Positions 11,701-23,480 of a DNA stretch of 64,000 nucleotides are shown here, one piece after another; positions within the stretch are counted from its first letter, which is position 1; the number at the start of each line of letters is the position of its first letter. The notes under the pieces were generated by a model. That model was given only the letters and a program-made list of their open reading frames with translations, was not told where the DNA came from and did no database searches. Location of the stretch: the NCBI GenBank assembly GCA_008828725.1, contig MEHQ01002210.1, forward strand, positions 1 through 64,000. The letters run 5' to 3'. The stretch is from Saccharina japonica. Taxonomy: Eukaryota; Sar; Phaeophyceae; Laminariales; Laminariaceae. The position numbers and the translations under genes are program-made.

Positions 11701-14700
11701 CGGAAGGCCGTTGAGTGTGAACGCTCCCGCGAGTTCAACTGGAGAGTAGCTGTGATAAATAAAATAAAGTTCGAACTGCATTTAAAACATCCCGCTGTTT
11801 AAATCATTAACACCTTTAGGAGGGCAACCACTTCAAGATAATATTCCGCGAGAAACCATGTCAATCACCACCTACCTCATGGCTCTTTTTTGGAGTGATG
11901 GTGTGTTGGACGTGCGACGACAGATGGGCGGTGTGTGCTTTGTGTGGGTGAGGTCTGGGGAGTACTGGGTGTGATTGAAGGGGAAAAGGGGTTGTGCCGC
12001 AGTGGATCCACCGACTTTCAGGCTACCACACTCCCTCTCCCCACCCTAACGATTTGTCGAATTGTCCAATGCTGCAGTAGTCAATACGTTGTAAAGTAGG
12101 CACAATAGACGTTGGATCAACCAGCTTTGGCGTTGCCACGTTCACTGGCACATTTTAGTGTAGCTGGGTTATCCAGTTTTCCTGTTTTACAGGTTAACCG
12201 CTTAACCGGACCTCTTAAACCGCCAGTTCGTATTTCGATAAAACTACTGATCGCACACACTTGACAGGTTCCCAAACACCTCGGGCAAATATTGTGTTTT
12301 ATATCCGGTGACCACCTCTAGTTGTGGGGCATATAAAATTCTACACGGAGATGCAAAGACCGTTGTTGTTTACGTGTGAACATGCAAAGTGGCAATAATA
12401 TCGAACCCAATCACAGCTTCGGCACTTACGCACGTCCATCTATTTTACAACACCTCCATATCAATATCAAGTGTGCCGATATGGACGTAAAGGTATCAAA
12501 CGTTGGTTTATCTAATAGTTTGACCACAGCCGTAGAATTTTACGACGTCGCATATATTGTGGTGTAGGATACGCGTGTTATCACCAGAACAACATGTATG
12601 GTATAAATGTTTGGCCGGTTGTTTCATGGTCGCATCAGCCATCTGCTGACACGAAACCCAACGAATTCGTTTACTTAACGCCGGTGATCGAAAGCGAACG
12701 GATGCTTTAGTCCAGTACGGTAAAGACAGCACGAAGACAACAGAGTCACTTGCTGTCTGCAAGCTTCAATTGTGGGTAGCAACACTTGCCTGAGTTAAAA
12801 TCTGCCAGACGATGATGACGCTCTTGAAGCCCTGAAGGGGCACCCCTGGAAGTTTCCAGTTGTTGACGAATGTCGCCCTCCGCTCTTCGGAGTTCTTAGA
12901 TACTAAGTACACAAATATGGCCACTATGACCCAGAAAATGACAATCCCGCCGATGACAATGGAATACACGAACACTCGGAATCTTGATTCGGAGCATGGC
13001 GAACACGTTCGAGACAGAGATGGGGAGAATCCAGGTTGACACACAGAGCAGTCTGCATAAGGCAGGCACAAATGAAACGGGTTAGTCGGGTTGCCAAACA
13101 ATGGTGCAGAATTCCATCGTTGAAGAAGTGAATATCACGCAACATAATGGGGTAGGCCATTCGGTCACTCACATGGCCCCATGTACCCCTCGTCACAGAA
13201 TCTATCCGCCCCCGTCTGCCCACCAAGACACGCGTCCGCGTTGTAGCACGCAAGGATGGTAGAACTTCCATGTGTTGCGCGCCAGTAGCCCTGGTCAATA
13301 CGAAGTGTTTCCAGCGTAGCACTCGCACCGTTGGCGGATGTGTGTTCCGGTGCAACAGAGCAGATCGGATCAAAATGGCTTTTACGGATGGTGCAACCAT
13401 GACACTCTTCCCATGAAGGACACCCGTCACACACCCTGTCGTAGCGTGCAGTGCCTTTCGCTTCCTGCAATCAACGGGCACGGAAAGGAGGCTGAGATCA
13501 TCTGGGGGCGGAAGCATCGATGTGAGTATGAAAACCTCGATATTATAATCGCGGAAGAAATTGGCTGCTAACCCTATGGGAAATTTGCTACGGTGTGTCG
13601 TTGAACCTTGGATTGATACATAGATAATCCTTCAAGGAGCAGTTTTGCGCACCTTTTGAGCCTCATGCAGGTATTCTCCCTCTGGGCAGGAGAACGCGTT
13701 TCCATCAAAGACACAGTCGTTTATAGTCACCAAAGAATCGAAGACTGCAACAGCGAGGCCACTACTCGCCGCCAAGTTCTTGACAAACTGACAGTTCGAG
13801 TACACTGTCGGAGCGGGCAACACACTTTTGTCATTGCCATTATCAAAATTTCCGACCGCACCCCCGATGTCAGCCGAATTGGTCTGAAACGTCACGCCCT
13901 CAAAATAGTGACCCTGAGCATTGGCTGAGGAAAAGATCGCTCCACCGGTAGCGAACGCGAAGTTATCAGTAAACGTTGCCTCTCCGGTAATGTTGACGCC
14001 GGAGCTGTTTCCGGACCATGATCCGTACAACGCCAAAGCCCCACCTTCGCCAGTAGTGGCGGAGTTGCGGAGGAACATGGTGTTGCCTTGACAAGCTATA
14101 CGAGAGGATACGATGGCGTAAATCGCGCCTCCGTGCCTGTGGGCCACGTTATCGGTGAACACGGTGTCTCCTGCCCACGACACCACCGACTCCGATATGA
14201 ACAGTGCGCCTGCTTTGTCGCCGGCGATGTTGCCTGTGAATGACGTTCTCCCGGTCCAAGAAACGACATTGTCTGTATCGACGTGAATGCCGCCTCCAAC
14301 GCCGTCGGCAGTATTACTATCGAAGCTCGTAGTTCCACTCCAAGCGACCACACACGCGTCCTTTATTGCCAACCCACCCCCATTGCCAGTCGCTGAGTTT
14401 CCGTTGAACCGTGTTCTACCTTTCCAAGACACGTACGAGTCCTCTCGTGCTAGTACTGCACCCCCTCCACGAGCTCTGTTCGAGACGAAAAGAGTATCAC
14501 CACGCCAAGTAACTTTCGACTGTCCACTCGCCAGAATTGCACCTCCGTCGAAAACAGCCTTGTTGTTGCGAAATTCTGCGTCCTTGCCATCCCAAACGGC
14601 ATTTGCACCATCAATGTATATCGCTCCTCCATTATTTGCGGTGTTTGAATGGAACGTCATCTTGCCGTCGAATGAAACATTCGCTTGGTTTGAAGCCATG

Positions 14701-15089
14701 ACAGCCCCACCGAATTCCGCGATGCCGTTTACCAGGGTCATACTCGTGAGATACAAGGCGGAGAAGGCTGCATCGACAGCAAAGAGTTGTGTGGTGTGGT
14801 TCCCGTTGGCGAGTGCATCTGTTCCGCCTGCAGTGATGCTTAGTGAAGTGCCCTGCGTGATGTTTATCGTCTGCGAAACAATGATGTGTCCATACCACAA
14901 TACGGAAAAAACCCCATTCGAGCACTGAAGCACACTGGCGAGACTTGCTGCGTCCTCGGTGCTTTGTATATCCAACTTCTGTTTTTCAGCAGGGCAGGGT
15001 AGAAGTCCTTGACCCAATGCAAACGCTGCAAGGAAAACCAGGCTCGCAGCCGGACGAAGTACGACCAGCAGAGACCTGATTGCGTGCAA
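8755..15089 (-). CDS. Secreted Pmp-type beta-helix / multipass membrane protein, four exons
   Basis: Four minus-strand exons: 15089-13653, 13464-13173, 13052-12790 and 9828-8755. Phases 0, 1 and 0 join into 1,021 codons plus TAG. The ATG at 15089 opens a signal peptide (about residues 1-27, hydrophobic core around LVFLAAFALG). Residues about 125-412 hold roughly ten repeats of the form F-x-x-N-x-A...GGA(I/L/V), the pattern of chlamydial Pmp/right-handed beta-helix domains. Residues about 460-602 are Cys-rich (CPSWEECHGC, YCSVCQPGF). Membrane segments lie near 604-627, 709-729, 749-771, 801-824, 866-902 (two), 915-932 and 944-968. A short cytoplasmic tail follows. Splice sites: AAG|GTGCGC with TTGCAG|GAAG, CCAT|GTGAGT with ATGCAG|ACTG, and CAG|GCAAGT with TTTGCAG|TTTG. 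I know the architecture from brown-algal and other stramenopile surface proteins. The function is unproven; a surface sensor or adhesin is inference. The C-terminal domain resembles TRP-like multipass domains, but I cannot assign it firmly. It shows no internal stops, so it is probably functional. Confidence 0.85.
9829..12789 (-). other. Intron 3 of the beta-helix membrane gene (GC-AG type)
   Basis: This is a 2,961-bp phase-0 intron. The donor reads CAG|GCAAGT and the acceptor TTTTGCAG|TTTGC. Joining across it restores a continuous protein (WQILTQ then FASVTDV). The intron holds two AACCGGTT-motif clusters (11200-11262 and 12170-12225) that suggest an old insertion. I see no coding sequence in it. 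ORFs on either strand here are short and have no recognisable content. Confidence 0.75.
11130..12235. repeat. AACCGGTT-motif clusters inside intron 3
   Basis: The clusters at 11200-11262 (GGTTTAACCGGG, GGTTTTAACCGGTTAAC, GTAACCGGTTTT) and 12170-12225 (CAGGTTAACCGCTTAACCGG) bracket about 1 kb. The left outer flank reads TAGAGCTGGGCA, which resembles hAT termini. No matching right terminus or target duplication was found. Confidence 0.4.
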
Positions 15090-15147
15090 GCGTCCGTCGT
15101 GGTTCCTTGTTCAGTCCATAGGTACTCAGGTGCAGTTGGCCAAGGTC

Positions 15148-15158
15148 GCATATATTTC
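15148..15158 (-). promoter_or_regulatory. TATA-like box upstream of the beta-helix gene
   Basis: On the minus strand the sequence reads AAATATATGCG, about 60 nt before the ATG at 15089. Position and composition fit a TATA box, but this sequence is AT-rich in many places, so the call is weak. Confidence 0.25.
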
Positions 15159-15565
15159 ATCAAGACCTAGAATACCTATGGACGACACGCGGAACGGCCA
15201 AAACCCAGACCAGTAAGTATACCAACAGAACCTAGCGTTTTTGCTAAAAACGTCTGGTGATGGACAGACCGATGTGTGGGTCAAAAACGGAAATCCCGCG
15301 GTGTACTCACACCTCGGACATGTATGACTATCTCCAAAATCTAGAGCTGAAGTTGCCGTTGGGAGTTTCTGTGAAAGATTATGTACAGCACATAACTACC
15401 TGAGACATACCAGTAACTACTGTAACTCAGGAAACATGTCCTAGATCAGGCAAATTGCGGCCCCCAAGCGGCAACACAGAGTAGAGCTTACTGACCAGAA
15501 TAGTATCAGCCGCGAACGATCTACAAACGCCATCCGAGTGACAGTACCAGTGCCAGTGCAGCGAA

Positions 15566-15735
15566 TACCCCTAATGCTAGCGAAGACTCACTCATTTCAG
15601 CTTTCAGCGAGCTTGGTACTCAATACGTTAAAGTGATTCGGCCTAACGAGTACCTCTAATGTTAGCGAAGACTCACTCATTTCAGCTTTCAGCACGGTTG
15701 GTACCCAATACCTTAAAGTGATTCGGCCTGACGAG
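15566..15735. repeat. 85-bp tandem duplication upstream of the beta-helix gene
   Basis: There are two adjacent copies (15566-15650 and 15651-15735), both containing AGCGAAGACTCACTCATTTC and AAAGTGATTCGGCCT and differing at a handful of bases. They lie about 480 bp upstream of the gene's start codon, so they could affect its promoter; that is inference. Confidence 0.85.
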
Positions 15736-16740
15736 TCAATGATAGAGTTCCTGTGACTGGTACTGGTACTCTGACGACATTTGGAACATATATACCACCA
15801 AGCGTGGATTGACCCTATGTGGTTACACCTTGTAATTGGTGAACATGTTTATCTCATACGAATTTCAAATCGTTAGCCTCCGAACACATCTTCACTCATA
15901 TTTTGAATTATTTAACAAAACATCTCTGTCTGAGGTAAATTAATTATGATGACAAACACATCCCTGACCGTCGAGAGACCTATATCATCACGACCAACTA
16001 CTTCGATCTGCCATATACCACGGCTGCGACGTCTACTGCTGCTGGTGTTTTTGCTGGTGGTGAATTGCGCGGGTACTTTAGAAATCGAAGTAAGCTTGGT
16101 TTGGAATCGCCCGTCTTGTTGTGTCCAAGTTGACACGCCCACATACAGGATACATTACATACGCACACACGTATGCCCACAGAGAGAGCGCAGCGACACC
16201 TGGCCGTCACACCTAAGCCGCGTTGCTGTTATATCATGCATGGCTACTGTAGTACAAGGTCAATTCAAAAGCTTCAGCGTTCGGTGCATCACGCACAGGA
16301 ATTCATACACAGCAACAGACAGCGTAGACATTCAAAACCAAAAAGAGAAAAGCTGGAACTGTACATACATCTCTCTCTTATTTAGCCTGGGCGGTTTTTC
16401 TACAGGTAGTTCCAACGTTACTGCTGTAGGATCCTAGTTGGATTTCCTCTTGCTAGCTGTGGACTCTGGGTCCTGCACATACATGCACATACACCTCCGT
16501 ACGTAGCCCCCCGAAAGGTAATACTGATAGCTCGAAGATTGACTGCTAGATGAAAATTTGTGCTCTACTCCTGTGCTGTTGTGTAATACCGGTACTCCTG
16601 TGGCGTCGTGGTCTCTTTGTACCGTGTTATGTACACTAGCCATGGGTCCGCAAAGTAGCACCGAACCACTCGTAGATCGGTCTGTAGTGCGCGTACGTAC
16701 GTGTAATAAAGATACCTATCTTACAGTAGTTCTTAAGGCT
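15736..16740. other. No recognisable gene
   Basis: The plus ORF at 15946-16437 (163 codons) has no signature and lies in GTA/TAC-rich simple sequence. I see nothing supportable here. Confidence 0.35.
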
Positions 16741-17170
16741 CCTCAGACCATCTTTTCGTCTGCCGATCTCTCCCGCCTTTGACCGTCTTCCCCCGCGGTT
16801 TCTTTCTTGAGGCATGGTTGGCCTCGCCTGTAACAGCCTGCTTCGCGGATCCGCCCGCGCATCGCCGTAGAGCCTGGGCGAGGACTTGCCGTCCAGATCT
16901 CCGGCGAGAGATGTCAAGAATCGTGCCCTTTGATCGTTTTGGGGCATAGTCTACCTACAGGGCTTATATACTCGCGTGTTTTTTTCGGTACGTTTTCTCT
17001 GATCTCCGACCCATCGGGGGGGGTAGGCTACCCGGCCGGCGTCGCCATTGTGGGGGCCTGCGCGGAAGGCTATGTGCTCGTATCTGGGAGAAAGTCGGAA
17101 CGCCCCGATAACACATCCCACCCAGGCTTCGTCGAGAACTGCCGTCTATCAAAATTCCAAGTGTACGCGC
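16741..17170. other. GC-rich island of unknown nature
   Basis: The part at 16765-16810 (TCTCCCGCCTTTGACCGTCT, GCGGTTTCTTTCTTGAGGC) resembles the reverse complement of 44990-45060. It is therefore part of a low-copy dispersed sequence. Minus ORF 16947-16636 is basic and domain-free. It may be a gene-fragment island, but that is unproven. Confidence 0.3.
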
Positions 17171-17174
17171 TGTA

Positions 17175-17440
17175 AAAGTCGGCACGGAAAAATGTGGTCG
17201 GGACGGGAACGGTACGGTACAGGAATGGGAAACCGTCAGATTTTTCGTTCCCGACCACGATTTCCCGACCGGTACCATCGTCAGTTTATGTTGCCGAGCT
17301 CTACCGTCCCGCGGTAATGGCCGTGTTCCCGTTCCCTACTGTTTCCCATCCCACTGCCTGCCCATTCCCGACTATTCCCGTTGCGATGTCCGCCCAGCCC
17401 CGACTGTTCCCATCCCACTGTCAGGCCGTGTCTTAACTCC
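17175..17440. repeat. CGGGAACGG / TTCCCGTCC motif array, left
   Basis: Repeated forms of GGGACGGGAACGG, TTCCCGACC, GTTCCCATCCCACTG and TTCCCGTTGCG run through the block. The orientation flips near 17240. It pairs in style with 19490-19870. Sparser motifs occur at 18225-18350. Confidence 0.55.
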
Positions 17441-18702
17441 ATTCGATAGCTTGGAATGGCTGCAACGGAACGAGACTATTCGCGTTCGTTCGTTCCATTC
17501 CATGCTGTTTTTGCGGTTTGTGTCCGATCGATTGTTTAGGCACCCGACCCTTGAACAGGCCGCAACAGAAAGTAACCCATGAAATTTGCCTCGGGACTGT
17601 GAAGCTGGACTCTAGGACAAGGGTACCGTCACGTAGGCAGCGAGTGCTCCTGGTACAGAGGATAGCTTCACACGCAAATAGGGCGCCTGGCATGCCTCAG
17701 ACCAAGCAGCGCTAGCGGTCCAAGTGGCACCCTCGGGACAAATCTAGAAGTTATGATATCGCCGTCGCGGCTCGACGAGGTATCCTGGTGCTTCTGTGAA
17801 CATCGATCCAGCGTTTTTGCTAGATTTCTATCGCCACAGTCTCGTTCGCCACCCGAATTTTCCCCTCGTGAGCCTCCTGTACAGGCCATGGCCGTATCGC
17901 GTGGTTCCTACCGCAGGCGAGACCTGTGGCGTCTGCACGTGCTCCATCGCGTGCTCCCATGCCATCTCATTTTGCCTCATGCCCTCGTGGGCCTCCCAGC
18001 AAATGTCGCAACCAGTTGCAACACTTCCAGCACCAATCAACTGCCGTAAATCTCGTTCCAAGTGGGCCGTTCGGTTCTGCTAAACAAGGATTACTGTTTT
18101 GACACATACGCTTCCTCTTTACAAATTTACGGACAGGTTAAAACGCTTGGAATCTGTTCGCGTGTTTTTTTTCTGGATATCCAATCAGCACCACTTTTTC
18201 AGGCAAATAATTTTACGTTCGTTCCGTCCCAATGCCCGCGAAGTGAAGTTAAGACACGCCCTCATACAAAACGTGATTCCCGTCCCATCCAGACCTTGGG
18301 GCACAACTTCTCCCATCTCGCATCTCACTATTGGGGCAGATATTCCCATTCCATTTACCGCCGTTTTTTTGTTTTCTCATCGCATGACCATGGATGGATG
18401 CAAGTGCGTACGAATACTGCTGTGCTGTAGACTGGAGGAGACAGCAGATATTCGTGCGTCTACGATCGTGTACGCACCAATATATATTCATACGTACGAC
18501 TACTTCCTCTTTTTTTCTTTTCTTCTTTTCTCCTTCGTTTTATAAAATTTATACACGAAGTTAAAACTTCCTATCGAGAGAGGCGATGATACGATAATAT
18601 CCTGTACTGCGGACTCGATACTCGGAGTTACGAAGTATGATATTCAAATGCAAACAAAGCGTGATGTTGTGCACCAGGTAAGTACCATACGTGTTTTGTT
18701 TT
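17441..18702. other. No recognisable gene
   Basis: It contains scattered CCCGT motifs and a pyrimidine-rich stretch (18505-18542, CTTTTTTTCTTTTCTTCTTT). ORFs at 17753-18083 overlap on both strands without domain content. Confidence 0.3.
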
Positions 18703-19307
18703 GCAGCGGCCAAAAACAGGTGCACCTGGTCCGTTCGGGGCCAAAAACACGTAGTACATACTAAAATCGAGTTTAAAACGCACCCCACGAACCTACCGTT
18801 CCTTGCAACGCAGAGTAGAGTTTTTTTTTGTGTTCTTCGTTCTCGCCCGGTGGCTACGTATACGAGTAGCTGCATTTAATAGCACGAGGAACGAATGCCT
18901 GCTGCTGTATTCTCCCTTCTTAGCTTGCGACACCCCTGGTATTCCATGTCAACCACAATCCCGAAGGGGAGCCTTCTATGTAGTATTATTTCGGCGGAGG
19001 TGTGCAGGCAGGTATGTGTGTCGCTCGAGTGACGTTTGGTGCGAGGTGCGAAGGGAGGAGGGGCGTCGGCATTTGTATAGGGGGCATAGGGTGGAACTAT
19101 GAAGGGCCTCTGATTGGCGTAAAAACAACTAAAAAAGTGAAAGAGTAGACAAAAATCAGGTATACCTGGGTTTTAAAGAGGCAAAGACAGGTACAACGAG
19201 TTTTGGACCAATGGCAGGGCACGTAGAGTGTGTTTTTTACTCGAGTTTAAGTATGTAACTGCTTTTGGCCGCAAACGGACCAGGTATACTTCGTTTGGCC
19301 GCTGCCC
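18703..19307. mobile_element. GGGCA-type non-autonomous transposon
   Basis: The left end is GCAGCGGCCAAAAACAGGTG then CACCTGGTCCGTTCGGGGCC. The right end is ...CAGGTATACTTCGTTTGGCCGCTGCCC. The two ends form an imperfect inverted repeat of about 55 bp that carries the same CCTGGTCCGTT(T/C)(G/C)GGCC core. There is no transposase. The flanks are T-rich, so a target duplication cannot be judged. Confidence 0.7.
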
Positions 19308-19489
19308 TTTTTTTATTCCGGTTTTGTCCTGTTTTACACTCTCGCGCATATTGTACTCGTCTATCGTAGCCTATCAATATGTCGTAGTCACAAGTCGGTA
19401 ATATGAGTATTAATAGATGAAAGCTACGAGGAGTACACGAAGAGCATTTTTTATTACAATTCGCTCTTTCCAGCCGTTGTCTCCAGCCT

Positions 19490-19870
19490 GTATTCCCGAC
19501 CGTGTTCCTAACCATTCCCGACTGCGTTTCCCGACCGGATTCTCGACTCGATTCCCGACTTATTTCCGACCGTATTCCCGACATATAATCCCGACACGTT
19601 CACCGATCATTTCCCGTGCCGTCCGGTACCGCTGAAAAATGGTTTCCGTCTCGTACCGTACCGCCAAAAACCGGTTCCTGTCCCGTCCCGTACCGCCAAA
19701 AATCGTGTCATCCCGTCCACTCCCGTCAACCAAACGGTTTCCCACCGTCTCGTCCCATTCGCATCCCGCGGTAAACAGACGGGAACATTTTCCCATACTT
19801 TCGCTAGGGAAAACCCTTAAAAATTATCGCCTGAAACGGTCTCATCCCGTACCGCGCGGTGCCTTCGGCA
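19490..19870. repeat. TTCCCGACC / CCGTACCGCC motif array, right
   Basis: At least ten TTCCCGAC-like units (ATTCCCGACCG, TTTCCCGACCGG) are followed by CGTACCGCCAAAAA units and CCGTCTCGTCCC. Orientation is uniform. It probably forms the partner subterminal region to 17175-17440. Confidence 0.6.
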
Positions 19871-20124
19871 CCGCGCGTACCCTTGCAAAATCCAAACTTC
19901 TTGCCCGAGAAAGAGAGGAGAGAGCCACGAGTACTGCTGCACGTAAGTATACGTATGTATGTGAGGTAATTTATATCAGCACGTGTGATATGTCGAACAG
20001 CAGCTGAGATGGAGCTTCGCATGTGCTGTCAACGTTGCAGCGGAGTTACGTATGGTATGTACAGCAGCAGTAGCTGTGGTCACACCTTTCCACGGGATCT
20101 ACACTTTGCATCGCATCACATCCT

Positions 20125-20785
20125 GTTGAGGGTTTCAACACAAACAATAGTTGGTAGCAAACGGGGATAAACGCACGATATATTTGTCGTTTTGTGTTAT
20201 TTTTTTGTCTCTCGGCCTCGGAGAAGAAGTGCAGAAGAAGCAGCAGCAGCAGCGACAGCATATCATACGTACGTCGGATATGTATCGAAGATATGTATGC
20301 ATCGGTACTTCAACAGCAATACCTATGATACATACCACTAGCTGTGAGCCGTCCAAAGTATGCGGGTGGGATATGATGTATTACCAGTATCGAAGATACA
20401 CACACTTATCAGTACTGCCACAGCATGCTGTTGTCGTTGCTCGTCTGTGTCGAAGGTGTGTGGAAGCTCGCACGGTAGGCAGAGCTGCACAGCATACACA
20501 ATACATGTGTCAGGCTTGCGACAAAAATTCCAACAGGTACTTATCATACGAGTACACACGTAGGCGTACATCAGCATTCTCCGTGGGCAGTGTGTGGAGC
20601 GCTCTCAACTCTTCTGAGTGCGTCGGACGCCCATCCTTGGCCACAATGCCGCTAACAACGTGTGTAGAGCACACTCTCAACTCTTGGCATCGCGTCTGAC
20701 CCCCATCCTTAGCCAATATGGTTCTTCTGTTTTCGGCATCAGGCAAGTCTGCGACCAAGGGCATCCCAGGCCGCGGGCAAAGCTC
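20125..20785 (+). repeat. Dispersed repeat D1, copy 1
   Basis: About 640 bp resembles 43200-43835 in inverted orientation. The shared blocks, in matching order, are TTGAGGGTTTCAA, TATCGAAGATACACAC, the ACATGTGTCAGG/CCTGACACGTGC region, the TCCGTGGGCAGTGT block and CTCAACTCTTGGCA. No ORF is conserved between the copies, so it is probably a non-autonomous transposon. Confidence 0.65.
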
Positions 20786-21660
20786 CTTTTATGATATTAT
20801 GATAGGCACAATTAAATAAACGTATGTACATCATAGAGCCAAAATGTCGATCCTATAGTACGCCTTTTATTTGGATTGTTCAGGCTTCGTGTATACAACT
20901 GCTTTACACAGCCCAGAGAGAGGAGCGCACAGGCCTGCAACATGGCATCGACTACTGCTGAACGGCGCTTGATGTGTCCCTCGTTCGATGTGAAATCGGT
21001 GTAGTCCTTGGTGTTTCGCGCGTTGTGGGTGCTTGTGTGTTCTCTTCACATGGCGGATGAAAAACCAAACATCACATTCGTGAAACAGAATGTCGTACTG
21101 GTTTTGCACAGCAGCTTCAAGGCGGTGTCAACTCGGAATGCCTCGCCGTCAGTACTCGCGATAATTCACGACTTTTCTGGACCGAGCCACGAGCCACGGG
21201 CCTTGGCCGTCGCCCACACTGGTGCCGTGGTGTACTCGCGGGCCTTCTGCGCGTCTCGCAGCCGAGAGCGCGAGAGATGACCGGCGAACGGGGCAGAAAA
21301 GTAAAGGTATTCCGGTACATAGTAATGCAAGATTCCCCTTCGGGTAGTGGGGTGTCCCGCGCGATGTGAAGCAAGCTGGTATGCTATAGGGGTAAACGAG
21401 CAATCGCCGTTCAGCCGTGATCAGTCGTAAAAAGGGGTTAAACGACCAATATCCAATCACCATCAAGCGGTAATCGTATTTAAAGGTTTACTAGGGTGTA
21501 AAAGTGGCCCCGCCGCCTACATGGGCGGCTTCAACGGAGCCACAAAACAATACCATGGAGGTTAAGCTAACCAGGGATAAAATACACGGTCTGTATGTTG
21601 GTGCAAGATATAAATATATATCCGTATCAAAGGCGCGTAGTGTGTGTGGCATGGACGACT
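20786..21660. other. No recognisable gene
   Basis: Overlapping ORFs on both strands at 20867-21466 lack any domain. The minus ORF 21466-21149 is Arg-rich and probably spurious. Confidence 0.35.
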
Positions 21661-21945
21661 TCCGTTTAAATGGAAACCTCAGACGCCTCAACTGTGTGAG
21701 ACGCGTGTAACAGTATAGTAGCAGGAGGGTAGCCTCCATTTATCTGAGGCTTTATAATGGAAACGTTGGCCAAAGGCATTTCATATATAAACTCACAAGA
21801 AGTTCTGTCGTGGTGGCCGCAAGGACGGCATCAATAGAAATTGAAACCTCAGCTTTGGCCCAGCTATGAGTGCGAGACGCGTGTTACAGTATAGTAGTAG
21901 AGGTAGCACTCCATTAATTTTTATCTGCGGCTTTTAATATTTTTT
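21661..21945. repeat. Two copies of a ~100-bp direct repeat
   Basis: Copies at about 21680-21765 and 21850-21940 share GAAACCTCAG, GTGAGACGCGTGT/GCGAGACGCGTGT, TACAGTATAGTAG and a CTCCATT...TATCTG(A/C)GGCTTT end. The repeat is about 175 bp apart and degenerate. Confidence 0.6.
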
Positions 21946-22735
21946 GTTATATAATACGCTTCGGTATGCTCCGCGGAAGACCGGCTCTACAGCGCGCCGC
22001 CCGACCCCGATCGGCGCCGCACACGCGCCCCGGCCGCCCCAAGCGTCAGCCCTCGGCGACCCCGCCGAGCCCCCGGTGCCGAACTCGGCGAGCGGGGGGT
22101 GGGGGATGGCGGCCTCCTGGGTACTTCTCGCCCTGTCCCCTAGAACGGGATGGATTAGCGGGAATTTTGTTCACAGCGTATTTGGAGGGCTTTCCCGCCC
22201 GGGTCTAACCCATACGCCAAAATCTAGTCTCATTATTATTTTTTCTCCGCTCTAATTTCAATGTATATATTTTCCGCAATGAAATCAATATATCGTTTTT
22301 CAAAGAGTCCAATTTGTATTTTTAAATGGATCTCCAGAACTTAGGTCAGACTCGAAATCGACCCCAAAACTTGGCGAGATAGCCTTTTATACACTAATTT
22401 CAATATAAAAGCTCCGCAGACGTACAAAACTCGTGAAAAGAATGAAGAAAACGAATGAGGGACACTGCTGTACAGCTTGCTAAGGATGGGCTTCGCGTTG
22501 GTGCCCGCATTTGGTTTTTGTCATCTCTACGTACGTACTGCTTTTTTCTGGGCTCCTGTTGCTGTTGTTGTTGTAGATAAGAACCACTGCTGTACCTACG
22601 GGCAAAACAATGGCTGCGCATCGATGCCGGCATTTTTTGTTGTGTCCGCTCAAGCGTACGCGCTGCTATTTTCTGGACTGTTGCTGCTGTAGATGGTTGA
22701 TTTGTATATCTGTATATATATAAAAAATAGAAAGC
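21946..22735. other. GC-rich patch then AT-rich spacer
   Basis: 21980-22150 is strongly GC-rich (GCGCCGCCCGACCCCGATCG). It supports ORFs in two plus frames without a domain, which could be a CpG-rich regulatory or gene-fragment island. 22250-22735 shows nothing I recognise. Confidence 0.3.
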
Positions 22736-22844
22736 CGCAGCAGTAGTAGTATTAGTAGTAGTAGTAGTGGTGGCAGTAGTAGTACCTGTAGTAGTATATG
22801 TAGTAGTATATGTAGTAGTAGTAGTAGTAGTAGTAGTAGTATAT

Positions 22845-22877
<33 letters not shown>

Positions 22878-22915
22878 ATATTAATATTAATAGTAGTAGT
22901 CGTGGTAGTAGTTGG
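22736..22915. repeat. TAG/GTA trinucleotide microsatellite
   Basis: This is an interrupted (GTA)n/(TAG)n run with TATATG, AATATTAATATT and GGTGGC interruptions. The Thr-rich minus-strand ORF through it is an artefact of the repeat. Confidence 0.95.
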
Positions 22916-22919
22916 GTGT

Positions 22920-23480
22920 CGGTGTCGTAATTGATTTTTACATGGAGTCAGTGTGGAGGAACGTCTGGTGTGGGCCGTGCCGGGAGCGCGCTGGGCCGTC
23001 TCGACCCCGGATTTAGCTGAAGATAGGTGTGCTGTGGTGCGTACGGGGCGATACCGGCCCTCTGGTGGTGCGGCGGCCTGTGCTCTCCCCGGCACGACGG
23101 GCGCCCCCGGCTCCCCGCGACTGCTGTTCTTTCGTTTGTGCGGTGTCGGTGTGTGTTTGGTATATAAGGGCGGTTCCGGCTCAAAAGACATGATCGGGTA
23201 TTATATTCTCGGACATCGTTTTTTTACGGAGATACATTCGGATGCCCTGGCGCCGACACCGATTGAGCGTTAGAGCGTCCGCTGACAGGCACGGCGAGAA
23301 AAACGCGAGACGGGCGCCGAGGGAGACAGGATTGGAGAAGGGTGCTGGCCTCGTCCGGGCGGGGTCGGTGCCGGGCTGATGGAGAGTTGGGCGTCGCGCG
23401 TGCCGGGCCGCCAGCAGCGAGCCTCCCTCAACCTTTTTGAAGGAGTTCGAGCATTTCCCGAAATAGTTATTACCCGGGGA
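22920..23480. other. GC-rich island, unknown
   Basis: CpG-rich (GTGCCGGGAGCGCGC, CCCCGGCACGACGGGCGCC) with a TATATAAGG at 23160-23168. It could be a promoter-type island or old gene fragment. No coding frame stands out: ORFs occur on both strands. Confidence 0.3.

Noticed and set aside
14287-14928. 213-codon plus-strand ORF
   Set aside because: It is antisense to the beta-helix exon 1; the GGA/F-x-x-N repeats on the minus strand explain the open frame.
22400-23191. 263-codon minus ORF with poly-Thr
   Set aside because: It is produced by the (GTA)n/(TAG)n microsatellite and has no protein-like flanks.
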